NCBI GenBank assembly: GCA_015680685.1
Contig: MNCI01025089.1
Location: 802,543 to 866,542 of the forward strand
DNA: 64,000 bases
Source of the DNA: Gnetum montanum
Taxonomy: Eukaryota; Streptophyta; Gnetopsida; Gnetales; Gnetaceae
Reading direction: 5' to 3'
Part shown: one piece after another, positions 35,793-48,430 of the stretch
Layout of the letters: each line of letters opens with the position of its first letter
How positions within the stretch are numbered: the first letter of the stretch is position 1
Notes under the pieces: model-generated
Databases searched by the model: none
Told to the model about the DNA's origin: nothing
Seen by the model: the letters and a program-made list of their open reading frames with translations, nothing else
Program-made: the position numbers and the translations under genes

Positions 35793-37560
35793 TTGTGTCT
35801 TTCACAAGGAAGCGATAATGCATCATATGAAGAGAACATTCATTGGAGAACCAATGAGACATATATTAAAGAAAATCATAGTGACCAACCTCATGTAGGA
35901 GTTTCATATGTTCATGACCATTCTAACTACACCCAAGGACTACATTCACCTAAGGCAGACAACCCTAGAGGAGATGAAGTAAGACTTAGATAAGGGAAGG
36001 CCTCAAGGCTCCTAGGACCTCCTCAAAATCTAGAAAAGATAAATTAAGAGACTATGGGGAACACCATTGAAGCCACAGTGATCCTTCCAGTTCTTCATCT
36101 TCCTCCATCTCTTTAACATCTAGTTCTAATGAAGATGAATGTAGGTATAGAGATCAAGCTCCACTATGGAATCAAAATAAGAATAGAAATTGAACCCAAG
36201 GTAAAATCAAAGACATCAAAATGAATATAGAAAAAATCATCATAATCAGACAAATAGAAATAGAAATTCTCACCATGACATGTCTAATGATAGTGAACCA
36301 TTGTTGGCCACTAAGAGCCTGATGTAGATCACAGAGGTAGTTAAGATACCCCACATGCACTGTAGGGAAAGTTGCATAAAAAAGCTCGATATGAATAATA
36401 TCCTTAAATTTATGGGAGGCTATGATTCTGATCCACAACATCACTAACAGGCCTTCCATGATGCCTGTGCTTTGCAAAATATCAAAAATAAGTGGCAAAC
36501 GCTTAAGCTCTTCACTAGGACATTAATAGACAAAGCTGAAAGTAGGCATAGATTGTTGAAACCAAGTTCCATCCACCAGTGGTCCATAATGGTAGAGCTT
36601 TTCAATGAAAAATACCAAACCTATGCAAGATTGTCCAACCTAAGAAATCAAATACAAAGATGGAAGTAAAAAAATCATGAACCCTTGGATGTGGCCTTGG
36701 ATAAATACTATTCACTGCTACATAGATGTCTCAACCATGATTTCTCTCAAAAAGAGCAACTTTTCCACATCATAGATGGCTTTGTAATGAAACAAGGGAG
36801 ACCCTTGGGATGTATGCTCAAGGTCAATTATATGAACTAAAATCCCATAAGATACAAGGGCTAATCAAGCAAGTGGCAAAAGAAGAAGAAGAGTTATGTA
36901 AATGAGACAATTTAGAGGAAAATAACTAGGACCCAACTCTTCAAAGGAAAAGGATCCATATCTATGATGAAGAAAAAGAGGCAGCTCTTGATGAGGTGAT
37001 TTCACAAAAATCCTTTCCACTGCAACTATCTCTTAATGAACTATAGGCAAGGCTAGATAGGATGTTAGAGTGGATAAATGAAAAAGCTACAACTTTCATA
37101 GAAATTTTAGAGGAGAAGGTAATACAGAATGAACCAGGCAATAATAATAAATCAAGGAAGTAGAACCAAGAAACAACTAGGAACACTTCTTAGGAAATAG
37201 GAAACATGGCTATAGAAAGCGTGGCTATAGACTTAACCATAGACGAAGATGATGGATGTGACATTTGCATATATGATCACCTAAAGAGCCATTGCCTAGT
37301 CATGACACATCTATATGAGTATTAGGCTTTTGCATTAAATCCCAAATTTGTACAAAAACACATGCCCAGGAAATTTCCTTTTTTCAAATGGTAATTATAG
37401 AAAATCCCACAACCAATCATATTATCTTAGGATGACTCATTACTAGCCTCAACACTATCATCAACCATAGTGGCAAAATCCATAGTCATGGGGGAGGCCA
37501 CCACCAAACCAACCCTACCCTTACTACCAGTCAAACCTATATGGGTATTATGTTCAACAA
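35793..37560 (+). pseudogene. Gag of element G
   Basis: A broken gag. A 66-codon open stretch starts at 35793 (MCLSQGSDNASYEENIHW). A Ser-rich/acidic section lies near 36075-36150. The capsid-like core at about 36390-36670 is well kept: ALQNIKNKWQTLKLFTRTL, SSIHQWSIMVELFNEKYQTY and SNLRNQIQRWK, closely parallel to F (ALQNIEND, LFNEKYQMYS). An intact-looking zinc knuckle CDICIYDHLKSHC (CX2CX3HX4C) is at 37257-37295, in contrast to F, where the second cysteine is a stop. Frame changes and TAG codons break the frame between blocks. Confidence 0.75.
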
Positions 37561-38560
37561 TCTATTTCCCTAACTAGTTCTACTTCCTATACTTCAAATT
37601 ACTACTACCACTCTCTTGAATATCATTGACCCATGACATCTTCTAAAGGATCACCACCTCACACCTCTCATCTTTCATCATATCCTCAATCTTCTCATAC
37701 TTCTTTCCACCATATGTCATCCCCAACAACACAAGAAGGTTCAACACCACAACATCAATGAGAGAATGCCACTTGTGCTATGCACATTCACAGAAATGAT
37801 AATGTCAATAGGTCTCCACAACGATCTCATAAACACCCTTTCTTTAGGATAATTCCCATGCATAAGCACAACACTTGTGGACCTACTAACTCATCCAAAC
37901 TAGCACAATGCTAATCAAGTGCAACACCCTTCCTTTCACAACCAATGACCTCTAATCCTACACAAAGGCCAACAACCATCATTACTACAACACGTGACAG
38001 AAATGATGAATCTAGCACTATGGAGAGACAAAAGAAGAATCCATGCATTAGTAATAGTAAAGTATGTAGTTGTAGACCAAAAATTCAAAATATTAATGCA
38101 ACCAAAAACAAACCTAAGGAATAAATATGTGAGCAAAAACCAGCCTACGTAGTAGCCAGTAAAGCAGAAGACACATAATGGCTTAATATAAAATTGTTTC
38201 AAAGATGCATGGAGTTAATTGATCTACTTATTAGTTCCAGGCATAAGAAAATAGGCCAAATAGAGGACTTAGACAGAAATATCTTACACTCTGATTATAC
38301 AATGAAAAAGGATATTAAACATAGAGACCTAAGAATTAAAATAGAAAATAAAGAAGAAGGAAACACATCTGGACCCCCAAAAATTAAAATACCTTCAAGT
38401 CCAGATAAAGATACATCTCCAAATGATCCAAAAAATACCAACACCAATTTTATATGTGCTACCACATAATTAATTAAATCAACAATGGTGATAGATGGGA
38501 AACTAGTGGTGTATAAATAGGGGATTGTGCAATCCATCTCTTGATTGTGTAGGAATAAGA
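37561..38560 (+). mobile_element. Middle region of G with an unidentified open frame
   Basis: The first half is Ser/Pro/His-coding sequence, probably the gag tail. From 38194 to 38469 there is a 91-codon open frame rich in Lys, Glu, Asp and Ile (MFQRCMELIDLLISSRHKK), ending in a Pro/Lys/Ser-rich tail (SGPPKIKIPSSPDKD). It stands where pol would be in F but shows no RT, RNase H or integrase motif. It could be a leftover of pol linker, a captured sequence or chance. Confidence 0.35.
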
Positions 38561-40743
38561 TTAGTCATGGGGGAAATTCTACATCCTAGTTCAAGAACCA
38601 ATAAGTGATTTTTCACCTTTTTTGTTTTATAACTTTTTATCATTTTTCTATTTCTTCCAATTTCTTTTGATTCTTCATATGTTTTCCATTTCTTAATATT
38701 TTTCTTTTCTTTATTATATTTTTCTCTTTTCTTGAGTCATTTCCTTCATGTTTTATGAATGTCTTTTATATTTCTATTAATAATATTACCAAATCATGAT
38801 GCAAATTGAACACTATATGTTGGATTTTTGTGCTATGCTATCAAGATAACTGGGTAAGTAATTGTGTAAAGTAGTGAGACAACCTCATCTATCCCTATAG
38901 TTCTCTGAATAAAATGCCTTTTTCATGGAAATAATTTGGTTCTCCTTTTATGAAACTAAAATTAATTAATAATCATTGTACCTTGAAGAAAGAGGAAATG
39001 ACCAAGTGGGAATGGTAAGGGTTTGACCTCAAGGGGATTTGTTGGATTTTCATCTTGTCTTCCTTCATGTGGTTTATGACTCCACTTGGAATGTATCACC
39101 ACTCCTCTAACAATTAATAAAAAAGAAGCTTTTTCTTTGCATGGTATGGTTCCCATTTCAAAAAAAATAAAAAAAAATAAAATAAAAAAATACAAAAAAA
39201 AAAGGAAAAAAATAATAATGGGAATTCAAAGCACACCCCTTAGACATAATAATGGGCTACAAGTGCTGGTTATGGTGCTGGAAAGACATGTTACCCATGC
39301 ATAAAGACACCCCTCTAACGAAGGCCCTTCCTTGCTTATACGCTTTTCTTCTCTTTTTGAAGTGATGATTGTTCTTTAAGGTGGTTGTGGACTCATGGTG
39401 GTAGGTAGGAGGGAACACATCAATGCAAGGTTATTTTTTATGGTATGGACTTGTTCTGAACTTAGACAAATAGGTATGCTAATCATTTTAATCACATTTT
39501 TCACAAGAACCTGTTGTCAACATGGTTAAGTACCTTACATTCCTATCTTTGTAATCCCTTATCATCCCATTATTTACCTCACTACTGCATATGATTATGA
39601 GCCTTTTGGTTTTGTGTTGTATAGTACAACATTTCAGCCAAACCAATTATGTGTTGTTTGGAATAAAGGCATGGTCTACATTTAACTTTTTGGGTGCCCA
39701 CAAACATGTATAGAAGTGGTTATGCAAGGGCATTATGGTAGGAGCTTGCTTTGGGGAGGATCCACTTACATAAATTTTGTTGATCATGGCTTTGAACAAA
39801 CCTTCATATCTTCTAGAACATCAATGATAGTTTCTCTGAATTTATGCATGATTTTGGGACTACTTCTCATCACTTTCAATTACTTTTTAAAATTTTTTTC
39901 TACTTTTATTAAAATATCATTTTATTTTAATATATCTTGGTCATCTTCTAAATCAAACCTTTAGTTTCAATTATTTAAAAACTTGTGTGCTTCTTGAGTT
40001 ACGCTTATTAGTCATGGGGGCGAAGGATGTCTACTCTGAAACATTGAAAATTTTCTAACATCCTATTTTCAAACATCATGGTAACTAATAGTAATTAATC
40101 AAAATAATGTGAATATCTTGATGATTTTAGTTACCTCATAACCTTGGACATAGTATGGTAGCATCACCTTGTGCTTAAATGAAAACTAAGGAATTCGAAA
40201 AGGGTTAATTATTAAGTAGAATTTACCAAAACTAATGTTGATCCTTTGGTGACTATAGGTGATGCTAAAAGAAATACCTAAGCAAGAAGGTCTTCTTCCA
40301 AGCATGGAAATGAAGCCAAGAGAGGGACAATGGAGGATCTATCCATGGACAAATCATAGCACATACAAGATAGTAGCTCAAGAATCACATGTCTATTAGA
40401 TCCATGGGATGATGAGAAGAAATTTTAGTTCATCCTTAAAGAATGTTTCACATAACTAGAGAAGCATCGACATAATAATCTAGGTTGGAAGTCTACCACC
40501 ACTAATAGCAATAAGAAGAATTATCTTTAGTAGATTCTTGAAGATCTCTACAAATTTTGTAATATTCAAAGCCTGTCTAGTATTTTTGTCACTATGTCAT
40601 TTTGTATGCATCCACTTAAATAAAATTTTATAATGTAGCACTCAAAGTCAGTTAGTAGTTAGCATCAGTCAATAATTTCATACTTTTTCAATTTTGTAAA
40701 GAAAGCTCAATCCTATCCTATTAACTCGAGGATGAGTTTTTAT
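38561..40743 (+). mobile_element. 3' untranslated region of element G
   Basis: It opens with TTAGTCATGGGGG (38561) and a T-rich stretch (38600-38770), as in F at 26043. It includes A-rich 39158-39215 and a block aligned with F 26700-26900. A further TTAGTCATGGGGG lies at 40008-40020. I see no gene. Confidence 0.55.
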
Positions 40744-40758
40744 TTAGTCATGGCAATA
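40744..40758 (+). other. Polypurine-tract position of G
   Basis: TTAGTCATGGCAATA immediately precedes TGATGAG of the 3' LTR. It corresponds to TTAGTCATGGGGGTA in F and has lost its purine run. Confidence 0.5.
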
Positions 40759-41714
40759 TGATGAGTCATTAGTTCATGAGCTTATCTAATAAAAAGTTAA
40801 CTTTTTGGTTGGCTCCAATATCTTAGCTCCAATGTCCTAGCCTCAATAACAAGGCTCTAATAATAAGGCTTCAGTAACAAGGTCACGTCAACGAGGCCTC
40901 ATAGACATAGTTAGTCCCATCGACATGGCCCCATCAATGTAGCCTAGGAATAAAATCTATAAATATGCACCCACAACCATGTTTATGGAATTCATTGATC
41001 AATAAAGTAGCTGAAGTATTGCAATTTTATTTTGTAATATTAGAGACTAGTCAATGAGTGCCCATAGTATGGATCTAGGTTAGTTTTATAATGTTAATTC
41101 AAGTGGAAATGTAGTTGGACACATTCCATGAACGACAATAAGATCGAGATTGATTCTTATTCATTACAACACTTTGACTTAGATTAAATTTACTTTTAAT
41201 GCAATTTATATTCCATGTACTTAGTTAATATTTATGTTTCCATGCATATTAATGAATTAGTGGAATGAGTGCGACTAGTTTTAAATGTAAACAAATATTC
41301 TCTTGGTAATCCCAGTAGTGTTATTCCTTGGTTCGCTTAGTACCATAGCACTTGGTAACCCCAATAGTCGATACGTTGATTCAAGATGTGTATAGAAAGC
41401 TAGGAACAAACACTCATCACCTAGAGGCTAGTTTAGACATTACTTTCCATTGTTAATTATTTTCAATAATTGATTTCTTTATTATTGTTAGGTGTAGCAA
41501 AAGGCTGCAACAACATCAAGAATCATATGCCTCACTTTGGTCTAATCCATACATGACAAACCTACCACTAGTCCAAGTGGAAAGATAGCAAACTGTGACT
41601 AAGGCATAATGATCTAAATGCTACAACTAGTCCCATCCATGGAATTTAACTAGATAATTCTTGAATGTTTGTGATTTGTATGGTTAGGCATAGAGGGCAC
41701 CTCATCACTCATCA
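40759..41714 (+). repeat. 3' LTR of element G
   Basis: It begins TGATGAGTCATTAG and ends CACTCATCA. The words ATAACAAGGCT (about 40850-40880) and CATCGACATGGCC (about 40918), the TATA-like CTATAAATATG (about 40954) and AATGAGTGCCCATAGTATGGA (about 41053) all match the 5' LTR with scattered substitutions. Confidence 0.85.
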
Positions 41715-41734
41715 CCTCCTTTGCTCAATTGGCT

Positions 41735-42660
41735 TCAACCAAGAAGCCATAGGAGGATCCTAAAATATATAACTAAAAAAAAGAGGAGAAACCCCTATAA
41801 TAATTACCTAAGGCTGAAGTTTGCATTTTGTAGCACATGGAGGAAGTAAAGCACAACCAAGGCAACAAGCCCATGACCAATGATAAAAGCTTCCTTAGTG
41901 TAATGGATTAGGTCAAACAATCTCTTAAGTAAAAGAATATAACTTTGAGCTTATATGACCTGATCATGACTTCCACCACACATTGTGAAGCATTATTCAA
42001 AATGTTAACTTCCATCCTTGTTAGTGAGGGAATCCTTATTGATAAGGCAACCATCCATGTAGTGCTAGTTCCTCCATCACCAAGGGAGGAAAAGTTAACA
42101 CCCTTAGTATAGCGCAATAGCAAAATTAAGGTTAATTCCCAAAATGGAAAAGTAACTAGGGCTCCTCTATTCATAACCATACATGTAGTGTAGTTTAAAG
42201 TGCATCGGGTGCATGTAGATGACAGGGTTATGACAAATGTCATCCCATGCATCATTGTTGAACACTTGGGCTTAACAGAGAAAATACAACCTATAATAAC
42301 TATAGCACTCAAATCCTTCAATGGATCAAAGGTTGCTATTAAGGGATCTATCTCCTTGAATATTGTATTAGGGGAGCAATTCCCCATAACCACCAATTTC
42401 TTGGTGATGGAGGAGTAGCCATGGTACAACCTTATCCTTAGGAGACCTTGGTTGGCTCAATTACAAGTTGTGTCTTTGCCTATCCACCAAGAAATTCACC
42501 TTCCTTACAAGGGAGGTGAAATCATCATTCATGATGATAGCACAGTTCCCCTAGTTGTCAATAATGTGAACATAGAGCAGGGGTTTGAAGTGGAGCTTCA
42601 GGAAAAAACTCCTAGCCATGAAGTCCACCAACAAGAAAGGGCCTTATACATTTTCTAACC
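41735..42660 (+). pseudogene. 3' gag and protease of E2
   Basis: Resumption of E2 after element G. The gag tail (41735-42000) aligns with E1 3628-3900. The protease follows at about 42180-42460: HRVHVDDRVMTNVIPCIIVE, where the active-site glycine is Arg (D-D-R), then ALKSFNGSKVAIKGSISLN, FPITTNFLVMEE and a terminal LILRRPW-like signature. The tail to 42660 (GGEIIIHDDSTVPLVVNN) matches E1. The stretch 42200-42418 is open; stops flank it. Confidence 0.75.
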
Positions 42661-43630
42661 TTTCAAATATTACACAAGTAAAGTGCACTCCTACTTCTTT
42701 CATGTCATGGCCTTATGACCTTTGTAGCTATTTGTACTATAACTATTTGTCCCAAGTATTCTCTTTGTTGATCAACTGTTACCTTTTCTCTTACATTTTA
42801 TTTCACTATTTATGCATATAGCCTAGAAGTTTATTTTATTTTCATTTTCATTTGTTATAACCTTATTTCTTAATCTTATTTGTTTAGCATCATAAAAAAA
42901 AACATAAAACTTTAAAACATAAAATTGTCATAACAAATAAGTTTCCTTTCAATCTTAGTCTACTAGGACTTTGAATTAGCAACATGGCTTGCCATGGCCT
43001 TAAATTGGTAAAACCAATCACACAACATAGTCCATCATATCCTAAAAATGGAAATGTAACCACAAAACAACATAGCCTACCATGTTCTTCAACTAGTAAA
43101 ACAATGTTACATATGCCCACCATGGCCAAAAATTGGAAAATGTTTATTTTATTTTTTAATTTACATTTAGCCTTTAAAAACATCACTTAGCTATTTAACT
43201 TTATATTCAAAATCATCAATATAGCGATTTGTAATGTTTACAGAACTAGAACAATATATATAGGAAAAAATGAAACCAAAATTTTAAATTTAAATTTAAA
43301 GTCTCCATAACATACATAGCCATGGCCACACTATGTGGCAAAAATGTCAAAAGTAATAATAATAAGAACCATCTATAACATAGTCCTGGACATAGTCCTA
43401 GCTAACAATAGCCATCAACAGTAAAACAAAAATGTATAGCCAACATGCTAGACTAGGCTGATGGAGGTTACTAAGGGGTAACTAGAGGAGGAAGTGGTGG
43501 GTCATTCCCACCCTCACCACTAGGGCCACCAATTTCTATTGAGGCTTGAAACACAACAATACATAGATAGTTAGTAACCAATATCCGAAACAATAAACAA
43601 AACTAAAAATATATTAAACCTATGGGGATT
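42661..43630. mobile_element. E2 spacer with subrepeats
   Basis: AT-rich spacer. Between 42986 and 43140 there are four loose units of about 43 bp (GGCTTGCCATGGCCTTAAATTGG, then related units at about 43029, 43074 and 43115) belonging to the 29-bp subrepeat family. The rest is unremarkable. Confidence 0.5.
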
Positions 43631-46497
43631 CTAGCTCCATAACTTCTTAGGGTAGATGTCCAAGGCTCCTAGGAAATAGAAGCCATAGAGGTCTTGCTTG
43701 CAGTAGTGGTAATCTGAGAAGTAAAGGATTGATCTACCATGAGAGTACTCTCAAAAAGCTAATAAGCACTATCTACTTGGATTCCATAGATAAACAACTC
43801 TCTCTTGCATCATTTAACTAACTCCTTCTTGAGCCACTTGAGGTAGGCTAGAGATTCTCATTGTATTTCCACTTGTGAGCCTTTTGTTTCTTACCACACT
43901 TTAGGATCCAAGTGTAGTGATATTTTCAATTATCAAACTTCTCAAAGATGAGGTCCATCTACATCTATTGCTTTGTCATCACCCATGAGACCACTACTTT
44001 GTTCCAAATGGTATGCCAATAGTGGGCCCACATGATCTCTTTTGTCTATAATTTTCCTAAGTTAGCCACTTGGCCTTCCACAAAGGCCTTGAGGTCTTGG
44101 ACATATCTAATCACCTCCTCCTATCATTGGGTCTTCTCCCTTAAGGCCACAACCCATTCCCATAGGGGTTCATTGGACCTCTCCAGCTCCCATGAAGTTT
44201 TTTCAACACAACATTGCTAGATTCGCAACATTCTCGTGTAGCTTCAAGAGTACACTAGAGACATTAGAGAGGATCTCACTTCACAGAAGGCACTACATAA
44301 CCAAAAATATAAGCATAAACATGGTGTAAGCATAACACAAAAATATCCTATGACATAGCCAAACAACTAAGTCATATAAAACAAAATCCTTACCTATCTC
44401 AAGTGCAAGTTGGTGCAACTAGTTGATGATGTCCTTAGCCATCCCACGCATGAACTTCACATTGTCTAGGACCTCTACTAATGGTTTGGTGCAGACCTTA
44501 GGGATAAGGACCTACATTTATGGCTTAGGAACTACTACAAGCATAACAATCATTGAATGGTTAGAATGAGAACCAAAATTAAATACTAGTATATAATGAA
44601 AGCATTAAGGCATGGGCATACCAAGCTCCTCCTCTTCTTCTTCTAGAATAATGATGGGGGATGTACCCAGCACTGCTTCACCAAACAAAGAATCTAGATC
44701 ATTTATGTCTACCTAAGGTTTTTGTAGGAATGCCTCTTCTACACACGATTGTTCTTTCTCTATGGAAACTTGGGCTGCTAGGACCTAATGCTTGTCTGCA
44801 ATCATAGCACATGGAAAAACAATTAGCATATGCAACCATAATAAAAGCATAACTCTCAAAATAAAATAAAATAGTTAAAACTTAAATGAAGCATACATGC
44901 AATTATCTACTATGATGGCTTATGCTTAAACTTAAGCTTTTTCAGGATAGGTTGGTTTGAAGCTGGTAGTGCTTCCTCCATGGGCCTCTTGAGTTTCTCG
45001 CTAGCTAACCATTCAAACTTCCTATGTCATCATTTGGCCTCCAAGATTCTCATTGGAAATGTGATAGGCTCCTTGTAATTTGTGCTATCAAGGGACTCAT
45101 ACACCTACCATCAATATCCTTGGTGGTAATGGATAGTGAATCATCCATTTCCTCTAGTGGATTCTAGGTCTACACCATTAGATAAATGTGCTTTATCCAA
45201 GGCATAGAAAGTTGGCTTGGGTCTTGAACAACCCATCATCCATTCCTCCACATCATCAAAAACTTTGAAAACCTCTTCAAGTAACTTGTAAACAATGAAA
45301 AATGAATGTGGATTATGGTAGAGATAAGCTTGTGGAGTTTGAGGATCTCATTCTTAAGCCCAATAGCCAAAGCAGTTGCCCAATTGAACCTAGTGTCATA
45401 CATTAGAACATTCTTAAAGGTCCACCCTTGTGTGATGTTGATCACCTTCTTTTGCAATAATAGTTTTGGAAATGCATGAGACCTAAAAAATGGATATGAT
45501 TCCTTTACATCAGGTTTCATGAAGCTATCCATGAAAATTCTAGAATGGCCCATGCTAGCACCAAGCCACTTCAAAACTTCCTCATGATGGTCTGATTCCT
45601 TCACTATTTTAGTGACAACCTTTGCCATGTTAGTAAGAACACCAAACAAGTTGCAAAAATGGCCATTATTAATGTTGATGTTAATCAACACACCTCAAAT
45701 GGTGGTGCTAAAATGATTAGCCTCCTTGTTGAAGGAGTTGATGACGTGCATCATCTTCATAACAAGGATGGAAGGGATAGGTGCCATAAATAGATCAATA
45801 AAACCTACACACAATGTTTTCTTGGATGTATTTAGGCATCTATCCACTTAGACACTCTTGTCCTAGTATCACCTCACTAAAATTTAGGATGAGGGTATCC
45901 TCATGACATCTTGAAAGGGGTATGGTGATATCAGTAGAGGTGGAAGGTCCTACAAAGAACCAAAAAGTTGGCACCAACATAGGCATGTTTAATGACTAGT
46001 TAAAGTGATAGAACACTTAGAACTTTCATGACCATAAAACATTAAATGTTATAGCTCTTATGTGTACCTTTTTTCTTCTTCTTTAGTTTGGTCTAAGTAG
46101 AGGTTCCATTAGCAAGGGTTTGGTTATGAGAGTTCTTAGAGCCTACCCACCAATTATGTATCATCCTCTCATCCTTGTAGTTCTTGTAGATAAGGTTGAA
46201 CATCTTGGTGTATTTATCAAAGTTCCTTCTTAATTGTTCCTACACAATAATTCTAATGTGGTGATCCTTAGTGAATTCATCTAGGGCAATCTAAGCCACT
46301 GCCAAGGTTTTATTATTGACTCACTACATGCAAGAAGTTCATAAAAATAATGAAGTTTGGAATGGTAGCTTAGCCAATAAAGCCAAAAAACATAAAAACA
46401 CTACAATAACCATGATTGCCCTTTTAGAAGGTACATGGTACTAGGCGAGTTCTAGAAGAATGTGTGGGCTCTATGTATAAGAGTATTGTTAGCATTA

Positions 46498-46862
46498 TAC
46501 TAGCTATAATATGGCATGGTCCAAATCTCCATAAGGAAGTGTGGACTAATCACATCTACTATTCCCTTTGCTATCTTAGGAGGTAGATTTTTAGTAATAA
46601 ATCTAGTAATTAGATTGGATGCATGAGGAAATAGTGATACCATTATGGCCCCCACAACATTCATGTACATGTGTGACCATAGCATCACACTAAAATTCTA
46701 TAGGATGTAGGCAAGGAATTCCCTTACCCCAAGCTAGAACCATAGTGCTACCTTTCCAAAAGGCATGTTAAGGAGTGCGGTGTTGGCTTTGGGATGGCCA
46801 ATGTAGAATAGGATACCCACTAACTCAACAATGATGAGTATGGACTTTAGAAAGACCCTATA
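46498..46862 (-). pseudogene. HAD/NIF-like block of the E2 antisense gene
   Basis: Two in-frame TAG codons interrupt it. The sequence LILIIVELVGILFYIG, then ALWF, LGVREFLAYIL and NFSVMLWSHM, parallels the plus-strand block at 60905-61150 (LIVMKFVDILCCIG, LGVRDFLMYIL, NYSVVMWSYL). Plant NIF/FCP1-like proteins have an h-DLNG-h-L strand, then a P-x-x-x-E-F-L-x-F helix and an F-E-V-x-x-W-S-S strand. The order and spacing fit, but the DxD nucleophile motif is absent in both copies. Family assignment is by eye. Confidence 0.4.
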
Positions 46863-46870
46863 TTAGAAAA

Positions 46871-48430
46871 AAAATATCAATTGAAATTTTTTAATAGTTT
46901 GTAAACATATCCTAGTTAGGGGTGAAATTATCCACTATAAAAATCTTAGAGATGTTTATTCAAATTTTATTAAGAAATTCATGATGATATAGTTACAACC
47001 TTGTATAGCCTTATAAATCATAGCCAAAATATTATAGCCTATATAACACAACATGTCACACATAATCCAAATTTAGAACCCAGAAAATAGCCACTAGCAT
47101 AAGCACTACCAAAAATAGAAATATTACTTATAAACTTTAAAATCAAATTTAGAACATCACAAACATTTCATAAAATTCCCAAAGACATTGAAGTTAACAA
47201 GCGAATCCTCTACACGTGTTAACCACATCCATCTCCAAAGGGGTAAAGTACTACAACCAAAATCTAACCTTATTAACATAGTCATAACCAAAAATTTATT
47301 AAAAATTCATCTTAGCTTTAATTTCAATGATTTCATCATGTAAAGAATTCTAAAATCCTAAGCTTTTCAGCCATGACCATTACAACTAGAAACACATAAC
47401 CATATTTGCATGAAACATAGCCAAATCTAGCAAACAACTATAGCCATCACCATTAACCCTCTTTCACGTAGGGTTGGAAGAAAATTCACCAAAACTTTGT
47501 TTGAGCCATAAAATAAGTGATTCTATCACTATTTGAAAGCTAGAATCAAGCCCTACAAATGCATAGTTAATAAAAATTCAAAACCCTTGTTGTTTATTCA
47601 CAAAAATTTCATTAATTAGGATAACAATCTAAAAATAACAAAAACCCGCTTTTGAGACAAATTTAATGAAAAATTCATTAAGAATTCATTTATAATCAAA
47701 ATAGAATGGTTCCATTTCTATTGTAAAGGTGAAGCCAAAACCCACCAAGAGATAACCAAAAAATTGGCCAAAACATTTGCCATTTACTTAGAAAAAACTC
47801 ATGAATCTACATGGAATTCTAAAAAATGGCATAAAAAACATAATTACATGACCTTACAAAAACAAGCATAACCTCATCATTATTAATCCAAATTGAATGA
47901 GACAATAGCCATTGGAAAAGTTAAACATATGGGTACAAACCCACAATATCAAATTTCAAGAGTATATAGCCATTGTCTTAATAAAAATTACATAAGTTTA
48001 CCTTCTTTTTTAATGCAAAAGCTTAAATTTCATAAAGCCTAATTTGACATAGCCATAAAAAATAACCAAAATAGCCAAAAAATTGATATCCATTTTTAAA
48101 AAATCAAAAAAAGGTGTATGATTTTGTCAAAATTTAATTTTGATAAATATTTGTGCCTAGATTTGAGAGAAATGAACTTAACCCAAATGTTTGCAAAAAT
48201 GCATGAAAATAGGAAGCCTAATTATAAAAGTCAAATCTACCAAGCCCAAAACAAAAAAAAAAACCATACATATATGTAGAAATAGCCTAAATAAGAGGGA
48301 AATTTTCATCAGAATTTCATTTTGTGCCCAACTATTAGTGTAGATTTGAAGAAAATAGCCTCCCATGTGGCAAGAAAAGCAATAAAAATGGTTAGAAACC
48401 TGATCCAAAAATGAGTAGGATTTCCTACCT
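46871..48430. mobile_element. AT-rich intron or spacer inside the E2 antisense gene
   Basis: AT-rich sequence with recurrent ATAGCCAAAA-like phrases, lying between proposed exons 1 and 2 of the antisense gene. I see no coding pattern on either strand. Confidence 0.4.

Larger units (their letters stand above)
34702..41714 (+). mobile_element. A-family element G, lacking pol
   Basis: This 7.0-kb element has LTRs at 34702-35667 and 40759-41714, a well-preserved PBS, gag with a zinc knuckle, an unidentified middle and a long 3' untranslated region. No protease, RT, RNase H or integrase is recognisable between gag and the 3' UTR. It would therefore depend on a relative such as F. It is inserted in E2 gag. 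The first ~35 bp of the 5' LTR seem missing or scrambled, so no target duplication can be read; the right flank starts CCTCC. Confidence 0.8.

Noticed and set aside
45236-45691. Host cellular gene for the 151-codon minus-strand frame
   Set aside because: The same blocks occur in two other places with the same retrotransposon context, so it belongs to the element.
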